Shown one piece after another: positions 1 through 5,506 of a DNA stretch of 7,402 bases. The notes beneath the pieces were generated by a model. The model ran no database searches and was not told where the DNA came from. It worked only from the letters and a program-made list of their open reading frames with translations. The DNA comes from Chamaesiphon sp. (GTDB taxonomy: Bacteria; Cyanobacteriota; Cyanobacteriia; Cyanobacteriales; Chamaesiphonaceae). Each line of letters starts with the position of its first letter. The stretch's first letter is position 1. The stretch lies in contig JAJAYU010000090.1 in the NCBI GenBank assembly GCA_026786125.1, positions 1-7,402 of the forward strand, given 5' to 3'. The position numbers and the translations under genes were made by a program.

Positions 1-104
1 AGGATTACAAGTTCTGGCCAGCGGTAGGTCGGATCGATCAGGCTTATGGCGACAGGAATCTAGTCTGTTCTTGCCTGCCGATGGATGCTTACGGTCAGGA
101 GTAG
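1..104 (+). CDS. gcvP: Glycine dehydrogenase (decarboxylating), P protein, C-terminal end (partial)
   Basis: Frame 3 is open from the window edge to a TAG at 102-104 and encodes the last 33 residues, beginning [20 protein letters not shown] and ending in [13 protein letters not shown]. The stretch [19 protein letters not shown] is the well-conserved tail of the PLP-dependent P protein of the glycine cleavage system, which decarboxylates glycine and passes the aminomethyl group to the lipoyl H protein. In cyanobacteria this serves photorespiration and one-carbon metabolism. The catalytic PLP lysine lies outside the window, so activity cannot be judged here. A strong intrinsic terminator starts 9 bp after the stop, so gcvP is probably the last gene of its transcript. 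Confidence 0.93.
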   Translation, partial: DYKFWPAVGRIDQAYGDRNLVCSCLPMDAYGQE

Positions 105-112
105 TCGCATGT

Positions 113-138
113 AAATACCCTCCGAGGAGGGTATTTTC
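113..138 (+). terminator. Rho-independent terminator after gcvP
   Basis: A perfect 10-bp stem (113-122 AAATACCCTC with 127-136 GAGGGTATTT) encloses a CGAG loop, and the U tract TTTT lies at 134-137. It begins 9 bp after the gcvP stop. The left arm starts with AAA, so the reverse strand also has a short U run within its stem. The structure might therefore help end the restriction operon arriving from the right, though that role is weaker. Confidence 0.88.
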
Positions 139-211
139 GTGTGGAGATTTATTAGTCCATCATTTAGAGTATTAGATATGATTGGGATGAAAATAAGCTA
201 ATCGGATAAAC

Positions 212-994
212 TTATATTTCTTCAACATGTTCGTATAAATCAATTAAGCGATTTTGCCTCAGCCGAAATTTTGTACCGTGATTATGTCCAGTTCTCGCGT
301 CAAAATCTACTAATACAAAGCCCTCACGTAGACCTTGTAGAAAGCCGCTGAAGCTGAATTTGCTTAACTTAATAATTTTTTGATAGTGATAAAATTCAAG
401 CCCTTTTTCATGCTTTACTTTGGCTTGAACATAAAAAGAATTGTGTAACTTTGTTCCAGCTTTAGCTGCTAAATCTGCAAAGCCCCAATATGGTTGAGGA
501 TTAAGTTCATCAAGTCCAACTCGACTTTCAACTGAAGTGATCCAATCAAGATGTTTAATTGCAACAATTTGAGAGTTGAAAGAAATTACAACTTTTTGTT
601 CACTTTCGTTTATTTTAACCTGAAAGCCTCGATCGCTTGGAGTCAGTCCGTGAATGGTTTGACGGAAACTCATTTCAGCTTCAGGATATTTTAATCCTGC
701 TTGTTGATGTCTCCAGCCATATTTAGGAAGCAACACAGCAGGAATAAACTTTAACGCTTGCGGGGATGGTTCGACATGAAAAAGCGTTATTAGAGATTTT
801 GTGCCAAGCCGTTGTGTTTTTAGTTCCCATTCAGCAGCATTGGGTATTGGTAAATTATTTTCTTCAATACCAAGCAAATCTTCAAGCGTATTACCAATCC
901 CACCATGATTTCCCTGTCGAGCATTTGGAACGAAACCCAGATCGCGAATATCTCTAAGTGCGGCGATTAGAGTTTCTTTTGTATAAATTTTCAT
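212..994 (-). CDS. MvaI/BcnI-family type II restriction endonuclease
   Basis: 260 aa. The N-terminal third carries the family signature: NHGGIGNTLEDLLGI (residues 29-43) followed by E55-W-E57-L-K59-T, the E-x-K half of a PD-(D/E)xK nuclease site. This matches the monomeric MvaI/BcnI enzymes, relatives of MutH that cut CCWGG or CCSGG and handle the two strands one after the other. Length and architecture fit that family, so this is probably a full-length nuclease. The residue four positions ahead of the EWELK segment is N52, where I recall MvaI having the catalytic Asp of its D-x4-E-x-K motif. E38 or E55 might compensate, or the enzyme might be weak. Its ATG overlaps the methyltransferase TGA (ATGA on the minus strand, 991-994), so translation is coupled and follows the protective methylase. 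The DNA is much more AT-rich than hom, for example around 361-420, which suggests horizontal acquisition. Confidence 0.85.
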   Translation of the reverse strand: MKIYTKETLIAALRDIRDLGFVPNARQGNHGGIGNTLEDLLGIEENNLPIPNAAEWELKTQRLGTKSLITLFHVEPSPQALKFIPAVLLPKYGWRHQQAGLKYPEAEMSFRQTIHGLTPSDRGFQVKINESEQKVVISFNSQIVAIKHLDWITSVESRVGLDELNPQPYWGFADLAAKAGTKLHNSFYVQAKVKHEKGLEFYHYQKIIKLSKFSFSGFLQGLREGFVLVDFDARTGHNHGTKFRLRQNRLIDLYEHVEEI

Positions 995-1776
995 AGATTC
1001 GACAGATCGAAAAGAGTCGTTTGGATTTTTTCTTCGATTGGAGTTACACTCGTTCCGTCAATCCGATTTTGAGCCATTTCGCAGTATTCTGGCGAAATAT
1101 CAATACCGATATAGTTTCTGCCAAGTTGTTTCGCGGCAACCGCTGTTGTGCCAGATCCAGAGAATGGATCGAGGATAATTTGTGCAGATGTCGATTCGAT
1201 ACATCGTAAAGGCAAGGCAAGCGGAAATGGTGCGGGGTGCTTATTTTTCATCTCTTGCGGAAAGTCCCAAACATCACCATATCCATTTTTTTGAGGTGCA
1301 AGTTTAAATTTTGATTTACTAATTAAATAAATGACTTCATAAGTTGGCACAAAATAACCAGGATTAAAATTAAAGCCGCCAGCCCGTCTCCAGATAATAA
1401 TTTGACGAACTGGAAAGTCAGTTACTATATCTGCTCGATCTTGGATCAAGCCACCTTGAACACGCCACTTATGATTGTAGAAAATTGCACCATCATCTTT
1501 CAAAAGTCGCATTGCTTCAGTCAAACAATCTCTTTGCCATGCAACATACTCTAGGTGGGGCATTTTATCATCGTGGTGAGCATAACCATTTTGAAGAGGG
1601 TTATTTGCCCAACGCCCAGTTTTGGTTCCAGCTTTCATACCGTTACCAGTTGAGTTTTTGAGATTGTAAGGCGGAGACGTAACTACTAAATCGACGCTAT
1701 TATCTGGCATTTGTCGCATTACTTCGAGGCAGTCACCACAAATAATTTTATCGGTAAAATTTTCGGAGTAATTCAT
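991..1776 (-). CDS. Type II site-specific DNA methyltransferase, beta class (probably N4-cytosine)
   Basis: 261 aa. The catalytic motif IV TSPPY (residues 33-37) comes first and the SAM-binding motif I DPFSGSGTT (203-211) comes late, followed by IGIDIS (motif II, 223-228) and preceded by HPAPFPLALP (motif X-like, 180-189). This order defines the beta class. The variable segment between them (about 41-175) would contain target recognition. T/S-S-P-P-Y is typical of N4-cytosine enzymes but also occurs in N6-adenine ones. The neighbouring MvaI/BcnI-type nuclease favours N4-methylation of a cytosine in a CCNGG-like site, because known MvaI and BcnI partners are m4C enzymes. It is the promoter-proximal gene of a two-gene operon, so protection is made before the nuclease. 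There is no clear Shine-Dalgarno before ATG 1776. Confidence 0.92.
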   Translation of the reverse strand: MNYSENFTDKIICGDCLEVMRQMPDNSVDLVVTSPPYNLKNSTGNGMKAGTKTGRWANNPLQNGYAHHDDKMPHLEYVAWQRDCLTEAMRLLKDDGAIFYNHKWRVQGGLIQDRADIVTDFPVRQIIIWRRAGGFNFNPGYFVPTYEVIYLISKSKFKLAPQKNGYGDVWDFPQEMKNKHPAPFPLALPLRCIESTSAQIILDPFSGSGTTAVAAKQLGRNYIGIDISPEYCEMAQNRIDGTSVTPIEEKIQTTLFDLSNL

Positions 1777-1820
1777 ACCATATAGTTTAGGTTGTCCTAG
1801 TAAGGTTGGAACTATTTAAC

Positions 1821-1849
1821 ACTATAAACTAGATAGGGTAACTATTTCA
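1821..1849 (-). promoter_or_regulatory. Candidate promoter of the R-M operon
   Basis: On the minus strand TATAGT (1821-1826) is a good -10 hexamer. The position 17 bp upstream reads TGAAAT (1844-1849), a poor -35. The predicted leader is about 38 nt. Two direct copies of AACTATTT (1810-1817 and 1840-1847, 30 bp apart) and several CTAT/ATAG half sites surround the -10, so a regulator could bind here. No controller (C) protein gene is visible. This is a weak prediction from sequence alone. Confidence 0.3.
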
Positions 1850-1907
1850 CCCTTGAATAGCCAAAATTCACCGCGTTTAGGGAACATAAGCTTCCATGCT
1901 GCGATCA

Positions 1908-1933
1908 ATAAATTAGCCGTTCGTCTAATTTAT
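1908..1933. repeat. Inverted repeat between the R-M and toxin-antitoxin operons
   Basis: Arms ATAAATTAG (1908-1916) and CTAATTTAT (1925-1933) pair perfectly over 9 bp around an 8-nt loop (CCGTTCGT). It has no flanking U tract and no gene ends here, so it is more likely an operator or cruciform-type site than a terminator. It lies just upstream of the predicted antitoxin promoter. The rest of the gap between 1777 and 1993 holds only the promoter elements listed separately; I see no small gene in it. Confidence 0.5.
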
Positions 1934-1937
1934 CGAC

Positions 1938-1966
1938 TTAATACGTATACGTGTATGTGTTAAAAT
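1938..1966 (+). promoter_or_regulatory. Candidate toxin-antitoxin promoter with palindromic operator
   Basis: A -10 like TAAAAT (1961-1966) stands 17 bp after TTAATA (1938-1943; four of six bases match TTGACA). The spacer contains the perfect 10-bp palindrome ACGTATACGT (1943-1952), which extends imperfectly to 1941-1954. Ribbon-helix-helix and MazE-type antitoxins usually repress their own operon by binding palindromes at the promoter, so this is the natural candidate operator. The antitoxin ATG follows at 1994, with a leader of about 20 nt. Confidence 0.42.
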
Positions 1967-1993
1967 GTCAGCACATATCAAGTAACGATCGCA

Positions 1994-2224
1994 ATGCAAC
2001 AGAAAATGACCATCACGATCGATCGAGAGGTTTATGATGCTCTCTATCGAGTTGTTGGCAAAGGAAATATTAGTAAATTCCTGGAAAACTTGGCGCGTCC
2101 TCACGTCATGAAAGAAGATCTGGCTTCTGCTTATCAAGCAATGGCAGCAGATACCGAACGGGAGCGCGAAGCATTGGAATGGAGTAATGGACTAATTGGG
2201 AGCGTTAATGATGCTCAGGGGTGA
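1994..2224 (+). CDS. Antitoxin of a MazF-type toxin-antitoxin module
   Basis: 76 aa, acidic. Residues 5-11 (MTITIDR) form a short beta strand followed by helices ([27 protein letters not shown]), the arrangement of small strand-helix-helix DNA-binding antitoxins. The tail (about 40-76: [24 protein letters not shown] in outline) is the helical, acidic toxin-wrapping part common in MazF/PemK partners of cyanobacteria. It would neutralise the toxin protein and repress the operon. The first ATG (1994) was chosen; an in-frame ATG at 2006, just before the strand, is an alternative. The gene ends inside the toxin gene, the usual translationally coupled order. I assign it mostly by context and shape; the exact family (CopG-like or MazE-like) is uncertain. 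Confidence 0.82.
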   Translation: MQQKMTITIDREVYDALYRVVGKGNISKFLENLARPHVMKEDLASAYQAMAADTEREREALEWSNGLIGSVNDAQG

Positions 2225-2537
2225 AGTCTGGTGGGTAGATTTTAACCCATCCGTCGGTGGGGAAATTCGGAAAACTCGACCTGCTGTGATTATCAGTAAT
2301 GATGTTGCTAATGCCTCACTCAATCGCATTCAATTAGTGCCATTAACGACCAACACTGGTCGATTGTATCCTAGTGAAGCGATCGTGATTGTCGATGGCA
2401 AAGAAAGCAAAGCAATGGCAGATCAAGTTACTACTGCATCAAAGGAACGACTGGTAAATAAACTCGGTACTATTTCAGCAGACGATCTGAAATCGATCGA
2501 GCGTGTCGTCAAAATTCAGCTTGGTATGCAACTTTAA
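2208..2537 (+). CDS. mazF: MazF/PemK-family endoribonuclease toxin
   Basis: 109 aa from ATG 2208. A second ATG follows directly at 2211, and the open frame extends to a TTG at 2196 that is less likely. The conserved MazF features are present (numbered from 2211): [11 protein letters not shown] at 3-13, the KTRP loop with R23, AVIIS at 25-29, PLTTN with T46/T47, and [17 protein letters not shown] in the second half. These build the SH3-like barrel whose Arg and Thr form the RNA-cleaving site. The protein would cleave mRNA at short motifs and stop growth when the antitoxin is degraded. It overlaps the antitoxin gene by 17 bp (14 bp if 2211 is used). Length and motifs are complete, so the toxin appears intact. 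Its stop is only 12 bp from the convergent GDT1 gene, with no terminator between. Confidence 0.93.
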   Translation: MMLRGEVWWVDFNPSVGGEIRKTRPAVIISNDVANASLNRIQLVPLTTNTGRLYPSEAIVIVDGKESKAMADQVTTASKERLVNKLGTISADDLKSIERVVKIQLGMQL

Positions 2538-2549
2538 AATATACTAGAA

Positions 2550-2825
2550 TCATGATCGATCTGGCCACAATAATTGTACAGCTATCAGTGCAAAGCCAAA
2601 TGCGGCAAGACCTTTGAGCAATTTGACTGGTAAAAAGACCCCGATTTCACCCCCAGCTAGGGCACCGATCGAACTAGCTAATAATAATGCAGCTACAGAG
2701 CCAAAAAATACCGCTCGTGGATGTTGGCTGCTACCACCTAGCGCGATCGCGGCTAGTTGGCTTTTGTCACCAATTTCAGCGATAAAGACGGTGATGAAGG
2801 TTAGTCCGAGTAGTTGGAAATCCAT
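2550..2825 (-). CDS. TMEM165/GDT1 (UPF0016) family cation transporter subunit, half-size
   Basis: 91 aa, strongly hydrophobic, with three likely membrane helices (about 5-28, 36-57 and 66-86). The hallmark E-x-G-D-(K/R)-(S/T) motif is seen as E17-I-G-D20-K-S-Q-L-A-A. In the family this acidic motif binds Mn2+, Ca2+ or H+, and full-length members carry two inverted copies. This protein has only one, so it should pair with itself or with a sister half. The sister gene is often adjacent in bacteria, but none is found here: hom lies on one side and the toxin gene on the other. A manganese or calcium export role across the plasma or thylakoid membrane is a family-based inference. It lies 58 bp downstream of hom on the same strand and may be read from that transcript. 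A HIP1 site lies within it. Confidence 0.88.
   Translation of the reverse strand: MDFQLLGLTFITVFIAEIGDKSQLAAIALGGSSQHPRAVFFGSVAALLLASSIGALAGGEIGVFLPVKLLKGLAAFGFALIAVQLLWPDRS
2743..2750. repeat. HIP1 octamer (in the GDT1 gene)
   Basis: GCGATCGC, the highly over-represented palindromic octamer of many cyanobacterial genomes. Three copies in 7.4 kb is far above chance and is the best taxonomic clue in the window. Confidence 0.9.
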
Positions 2826-2883
2826 TGATGGTGAATGGTGGTTTAAAGGAGTATGATCTTGTCTGAAACCTAAAGTCTAAGGC

Positions 2884-4194
2884 CTAAAGTACTCTCACGA
2901 TACTAGGAATACTGGCGATCGAATTTAGTCCTCTAATCTCGGCTAGAGCTGATTCAAAGTCACCCTCGGAGACTTCGTGAGTGACGACGACGATTTCGGC
3001 GCGATCTCCTTGAAAACCAGTTTGGACGATCGATTCGATGCTGACATTATGCGATCCAAAACAGGTACCCAGTTTGCCGATCACTCCAGGGACATCTCGA
3101 CACAGGAATCTTACATAGAAACTGCTCCGTAAGCTCGCTAAAGGAGCCATTTCACTATAGTGACTGTGGGTGCAACTCAAGAGGGGATGGAGCGCGGTAT
3201 TGGGTGATGTGACTGCATCTTCGCGACTGGGGTTGCTCTGGATCACCCCAACGATCGCCAGGATATCCGAAACTACCGCCGAAGCTGTTGCCCCAGCACC
3301 CGCACCAGGGCCAAATAACATTACTTCGCCTAAGGGTTCACCTTCGACTAAAATCGCGTTGTACACACCATTAACATTAGCCAGTGGTCGATCTTTTGGG
3401 ACGAAAGTCGGATGTACCCGCACAGATACTGCGCCACCTTCGACTCGCTCGGCGATCGCGAGTAGTTTAATTACAAAATTGAGCTTATCAGCATAGGCGA
3501 TATCCGTCGCACTAATTTTCCTAATCCCCTCGCAATACACCTCATCCCGCTTAATTCTGCCGCCAAAGGCGAGGGATGCCAAAATTGCGATTTTATCCCC
3601 CGCATCCAAACCATCGACATCAGCAGTCGGATCTGCCTCGGCGTAGCCAAGTTTTTGGGCATCGGCGAGGATCTCGGCAAAGTCGCCACCTTCAGCAGTC
3701 ATCCGGCTGAGAATATAATTGGTTGTGCCGTTGATAATCCCGGTTACGCGCCGAATCCGATTGACACCGAGGGATTGTTTCAATGGTTGAATCACTGGAA
3801 TTCCGCCACCAACAGCCGCCTCCAGCATCACATAGACACCCGCATTATTAGCGGCGGTAAAGATTTCGTCCCCAAATCTAGCAATTACGGCTTTGTTGGC
3901 AGTAACGACATGCTTGCCCTGCTCGATCGCTTTGAGAATTAAGCTGCGGGCAGGTTCCATTCCCCCAATTAGCTCGATAATAATGTCAATTTCAGGATCG
4001 GTGACGATCGAGTCTAAATCTGTTGTGACTAAATCCGTTGGCAGATCGACAGCGCGAGCTTTATCGATCGATTTTACGCCCACGCGCTGGATTTCGACAG
4101 ACTGGAGTAAATGATGCCGCCCGACGGGATCTTGAAGAATTTGAACTGTGCCCGTACCGACGGTACCTAGTCCCAGAATGCCAATTTTAACCAC
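2884..4194 (-). CDS. hom: Homoserine dehydrogenase with C-terminal ACT domain
   Basis: 436 aa, full length for the bacterial monofunctional enzyme. It reduces aspartate semialdehyde to homoserine with NAD(P)H, the branch to threonine, methionine and isoleucine. The Rossmann motif GLGTVG is at 8-13 and TANKAVIA at 98-105 (K101). The catalytic core has GGGIP (129-133), NGTTNYIL (155-162) and E186ADPTADVDGLD197AGDK201. E186, D197, K101 and K201 align with the catalytic residues of the yeast enzyme as I recall them. An ACT domain fills about 359-436 (RDVPGVIGKLGTCF at 366-379), the usual site of threonine feedback inhibition. The start is GTG (4192-4194): the in-frame codon two positions upstream is TAA (4198-4200), so no longer form is possible. 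Its base composition and HIP1 content look like core genome. Confidence 0.97.
   Translation of the reverse strand: MVKIGILGLGTVGTGTVQILQDPVGRHHLLQSVEIQRVGVKSIDKARAVDLPTDLVTTDLDSIVTDPEIDIIIELIGGMEPARSLILKAIEQGKHVVTANKAVIARFGDEIFTAANNAGVYVMLEAAVGGGIPVIQPLKQSLGVNRIRRVTGIINGTTNYILSRMTAEGGDFAEILADAQKLGYAEADPTADVDGLDAGDKIAILASLAFGGRIKRDEVYCEGIRKISATDIAYADKLNFVIKLLAIAERVEGGAVSVRVHPTFVPKDRPLANVNGVYNAILVEGEPLGEVMLFGPGAGAGATASAVVSDILAIVGVIQSNPSREDAVTSPNTALHPLLSCTHSHYSEMAPLASLRSSFYVRFLCRDVPGVIGKLGTCFGSHNVSIESIVQTGFQGDRAEIVVVTHEVSEGDFESALAEIRGLNSIASIPSIVRVL
3452..3459. repeat. HIP1 octamer (in hom)
   Basis: Perfect GCGATCGC in the middle of the homoserine dehydrogenase gene, consistent with hom being a long-resident gene. 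Confidence 0.9.
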
Positions 4195-4201
4195 AACTTA
4201 T

Positions 4202-4207
4202 ATTATC
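4202..4207 (-). promoter_or_regulatory. Candidate -10 element for hom (near-leaderless)
   Basis: On the minus strand GATAAT (five of six consensus bases) ends only 7 nt before the GTG start codon. Transcription would begin at or next to the start codon, giving a leaderless or nearly leaderless mRNA. This fits the lack of any Shine-Dalgarno. No convincing -35 is seen 16-18 bp upstream, so the call is tentative. Confidence 0.28.
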
Positions 4208-4270
4208 TAGATTCACGCTCTAGTGTTGATCTTAAACTAGTTCGCACCTCGATCGAGCAGGTGGGTATAA

Positions 4271-4314
4271 AATTTAGGGTAGGGGCAATTCATCAATTGC
4301 CCCTACCCTAAATT
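4271..4314. repeat. Perfect 44-bp palindromic dispersed repeat (20-bp arms)
   Basis: Left arm 4271-4290 (AATTTAGGGTAGGGGCAATT) and right arm 4295-4314 are exact reverse complements around a CATC loop. I recognise its core, GTAGGGGCAATT with its mirror, as a very common dispersed palindrome of cyanobacterial genomes; the outer TTTAGG extension may be local. It encodes nothing and probably spreads as a MITE-like or REP-like element. Here it lies between the divergent hom and fic genes, about 80 bp upstream of hom. Its transcript would form a very stable hairpin and could insulate the two promoters. No target duplication is evident. Confidence 0.85.
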
Positions 4315-4485
4315 AGCTTTCGATCGGATCATTGAGATTGTGCGCTACCTAAAGAGCAACTTGCAACCTATCGCGTAAATTTAAGCATGTCAAAATATTA
4401 GTGACATAATTTTTGACAGTTCCTTCAGTTGGTTTTGAGCAACTCTGTACCAACATTGCTTATGTCAAGCATTTATGAGTTGTTT

Positions 4486-4534
4486 TAATTGGATATAATC
4501 AGACATAATTGGCTACAATCGGTTGATTAATTGG
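4486..4534 (+). promoter_or_regulatory. Candidate fic promoter with repeated TAATTGG operator-like motif
   Basis: A consensus -10 TATAAT occurs at 4494-4499, 53 bp before the fic ATG, with no good -35. It is embedded in an imperfect direct repeat: 4486-4500 and 4506-4520 match at 13 of 15 bases (TAATTGG-TA-AATC), 20 bp apart. A third TAATTGG is at 4528-4534, 22 bp further on. Spacing of about two helical turns suggests one regulator binding cooperatively over the promoter. The rest of the 4315-4551 gap is AT-rich, contains repeated GACATAA motifs, and shows no gene. Confidence 0.4.
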
Positions 4535-4551
4535 ACAAACCAGCTAGTTTG

Positions 4552-5454
4552 ATGACAGACATTAATATTCCAATCACCCAAGAACTACTATTGCTCATCG
4601 CCGAGATTGATGAATTCAAAGGCAAGTGGCGGGCACTCAATACCCTTGCACCAGATAGGTTAGCCGCACTGCGAAAGATTGCTACGATCGAGAGTGTCGG
4701 TTCATCAACCTGGATTGAAGGTGCGAGACTGAGCGATTCTCCATAGGAGAGGCTTCGCCAACGACAGGTACAGGAATTGCTATCTAATATTGGGCAACAG
4801 AGTTTTACGACTCGTGATGAACAGGAAGTCGCAGGATATGCCGAAGTGATAGATTCAATTTTTGCAAGCTGGGAATCAATCCCTTTTTCCGAAAATTACA
4901 TCAAGCAGTTCCACAAAATGCTTTTGAAACATAGCCCCAAAGACGATCGACATCGAGGCGAATATAAAAAATTTTCTAATAGCGTCCAAGCTTTCGATGC
5001 CGATGGAAGCAGCTTAGGAATTGTATTCGAGACAACTTCGGCATTTGACACGCCCCGTCAGATGACCGAAATCGTTAACTGGACAGCCAATCAATTAATT
5101 TCACCTGTGATTCATCCCCTCCTAACGATCGGAGTGTTTGTCGTGACTTTTCTAGCAATTCATCCCTTTCAGGATGGAAATGGTCGATTATCGCGGATTT
5201 CAACTACATTATTACTACTGAAGGCTGGATATGGCTATGTACCCTATTCTTCACTTGAAAGTATTATCGAAGAAAGCAAAGAAGGTTATTACTTAGCTTT
5301 GCGCCAAACTCAAGGCACTTTTAATCAAGAAGAGCAAACCAATTGGGAACCTTGGCTACTCTTTTTTCTGCGAGTGTTGCAACGACAAAAGAGTCGGCTG
5401 CAAATGGATGAAGCGATCGGAATTATAACTTTTACAACCAACCTAATTAACTAG
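4552..5454 (+). pseudogene. fic: Class II Fic protein AMPylase gene, interrupted by an in-frame stop
   Basis: One reading frame from ATG 4552 (or TTG 4531) to TAG 5452-5454, broken only by a TAG at 4744-4746. The part before the stop encodes about 64 aa and carries the autoinhibitory motif (S/T)xxxE(G/N), seen as SSTWIEG. The part after it has the Fic core: the active site HPFQDGNGR at 5161-5187 with catalytic His and phosphate-binding loop intact, an upstream GEYKKFSNSV segment resembling the flap region, and a helical C-terminus. Intact class II Fic enzymes transfer AMP to hydroxyl side chains of target proteins and are held off by the inhibitory helix. The stop lies inside a 24-nt inserted repeat (4738-4761). 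Without it the protein would read IEGARLSD-RQVQELL, a normal Fic sequence of about 292 aa. The downstream half lacks a nearby ATG; TTG 4777 is its best possible start. It is 52 bp upstream of the Hsp70-like gene. It is probably a recent pseudogene, but readthrough or re-initiation cannot be excluded. Confidence 0.88.
4738..4761 (+). mobile_element. 24-nt small dispersed repeat (SDR-like) inserted in fic
   Basis: The extra 24 nt relative to an intact Fic reading frame form two tiny hairpins: TCTCC-ATA-GGAGA (4738-4750) and GGC-TTC-GCC (4751-4759), then AA. The GGAGAGGCTTCGCCAA segment is, from memory, typical of the very small mobile repeats scattered through filamentous cyanobacterial genomes, often inside genes and in lengths divisible by three. 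Read in frame it gives S-P-stop-E-R-L-R-Q. The flanks join cleanly as GAT|CGACAG with no target duplication. How such repeats move is unknown; they encode nothing. Confidence 0.72.
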
Positions 5455-5506
5455 TCGAATAACTCGCGTGGTAGGCTAAATAACTAGAATCTTCACACTA
5501 CCTGCT

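Noticed and set aside
1925..2137. 70-codon minus-strand frame opposite the antitoxin gene
   Set aside because: It covers the antitoxin promoter and coding region, has no family resemblance, and is best explained as a shadow frame.
2869..2890. Direct repeat CCTAAAGT (2869-2876 and 2883-2890) at the hom stop codon
   Set aside because: Only 8 bp, two copies, partly coding; too short to support an element or an attachment site.
3471..3942. Several open frames of 72-108 codons on both strands within hom
   Set aside because: They overlap the strongly conserved homoserine dehydrogenase frame and have no start signals or recognisable motifs.
4263..4320. The palindrome as a terminator of an unseen gene
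   Set aside because: No gene ends next to it and it has no flanking U tract; it matches a dispersed palindrome better.
4440..4551. Possible CRISPR-like or iteron array from the TAATTGG repeats
   Set aside because: Only two near-full copies and one partial copy of 7 bp, with no regular spacers and no replication or Cas gene nearby; a promoter operator fits better.
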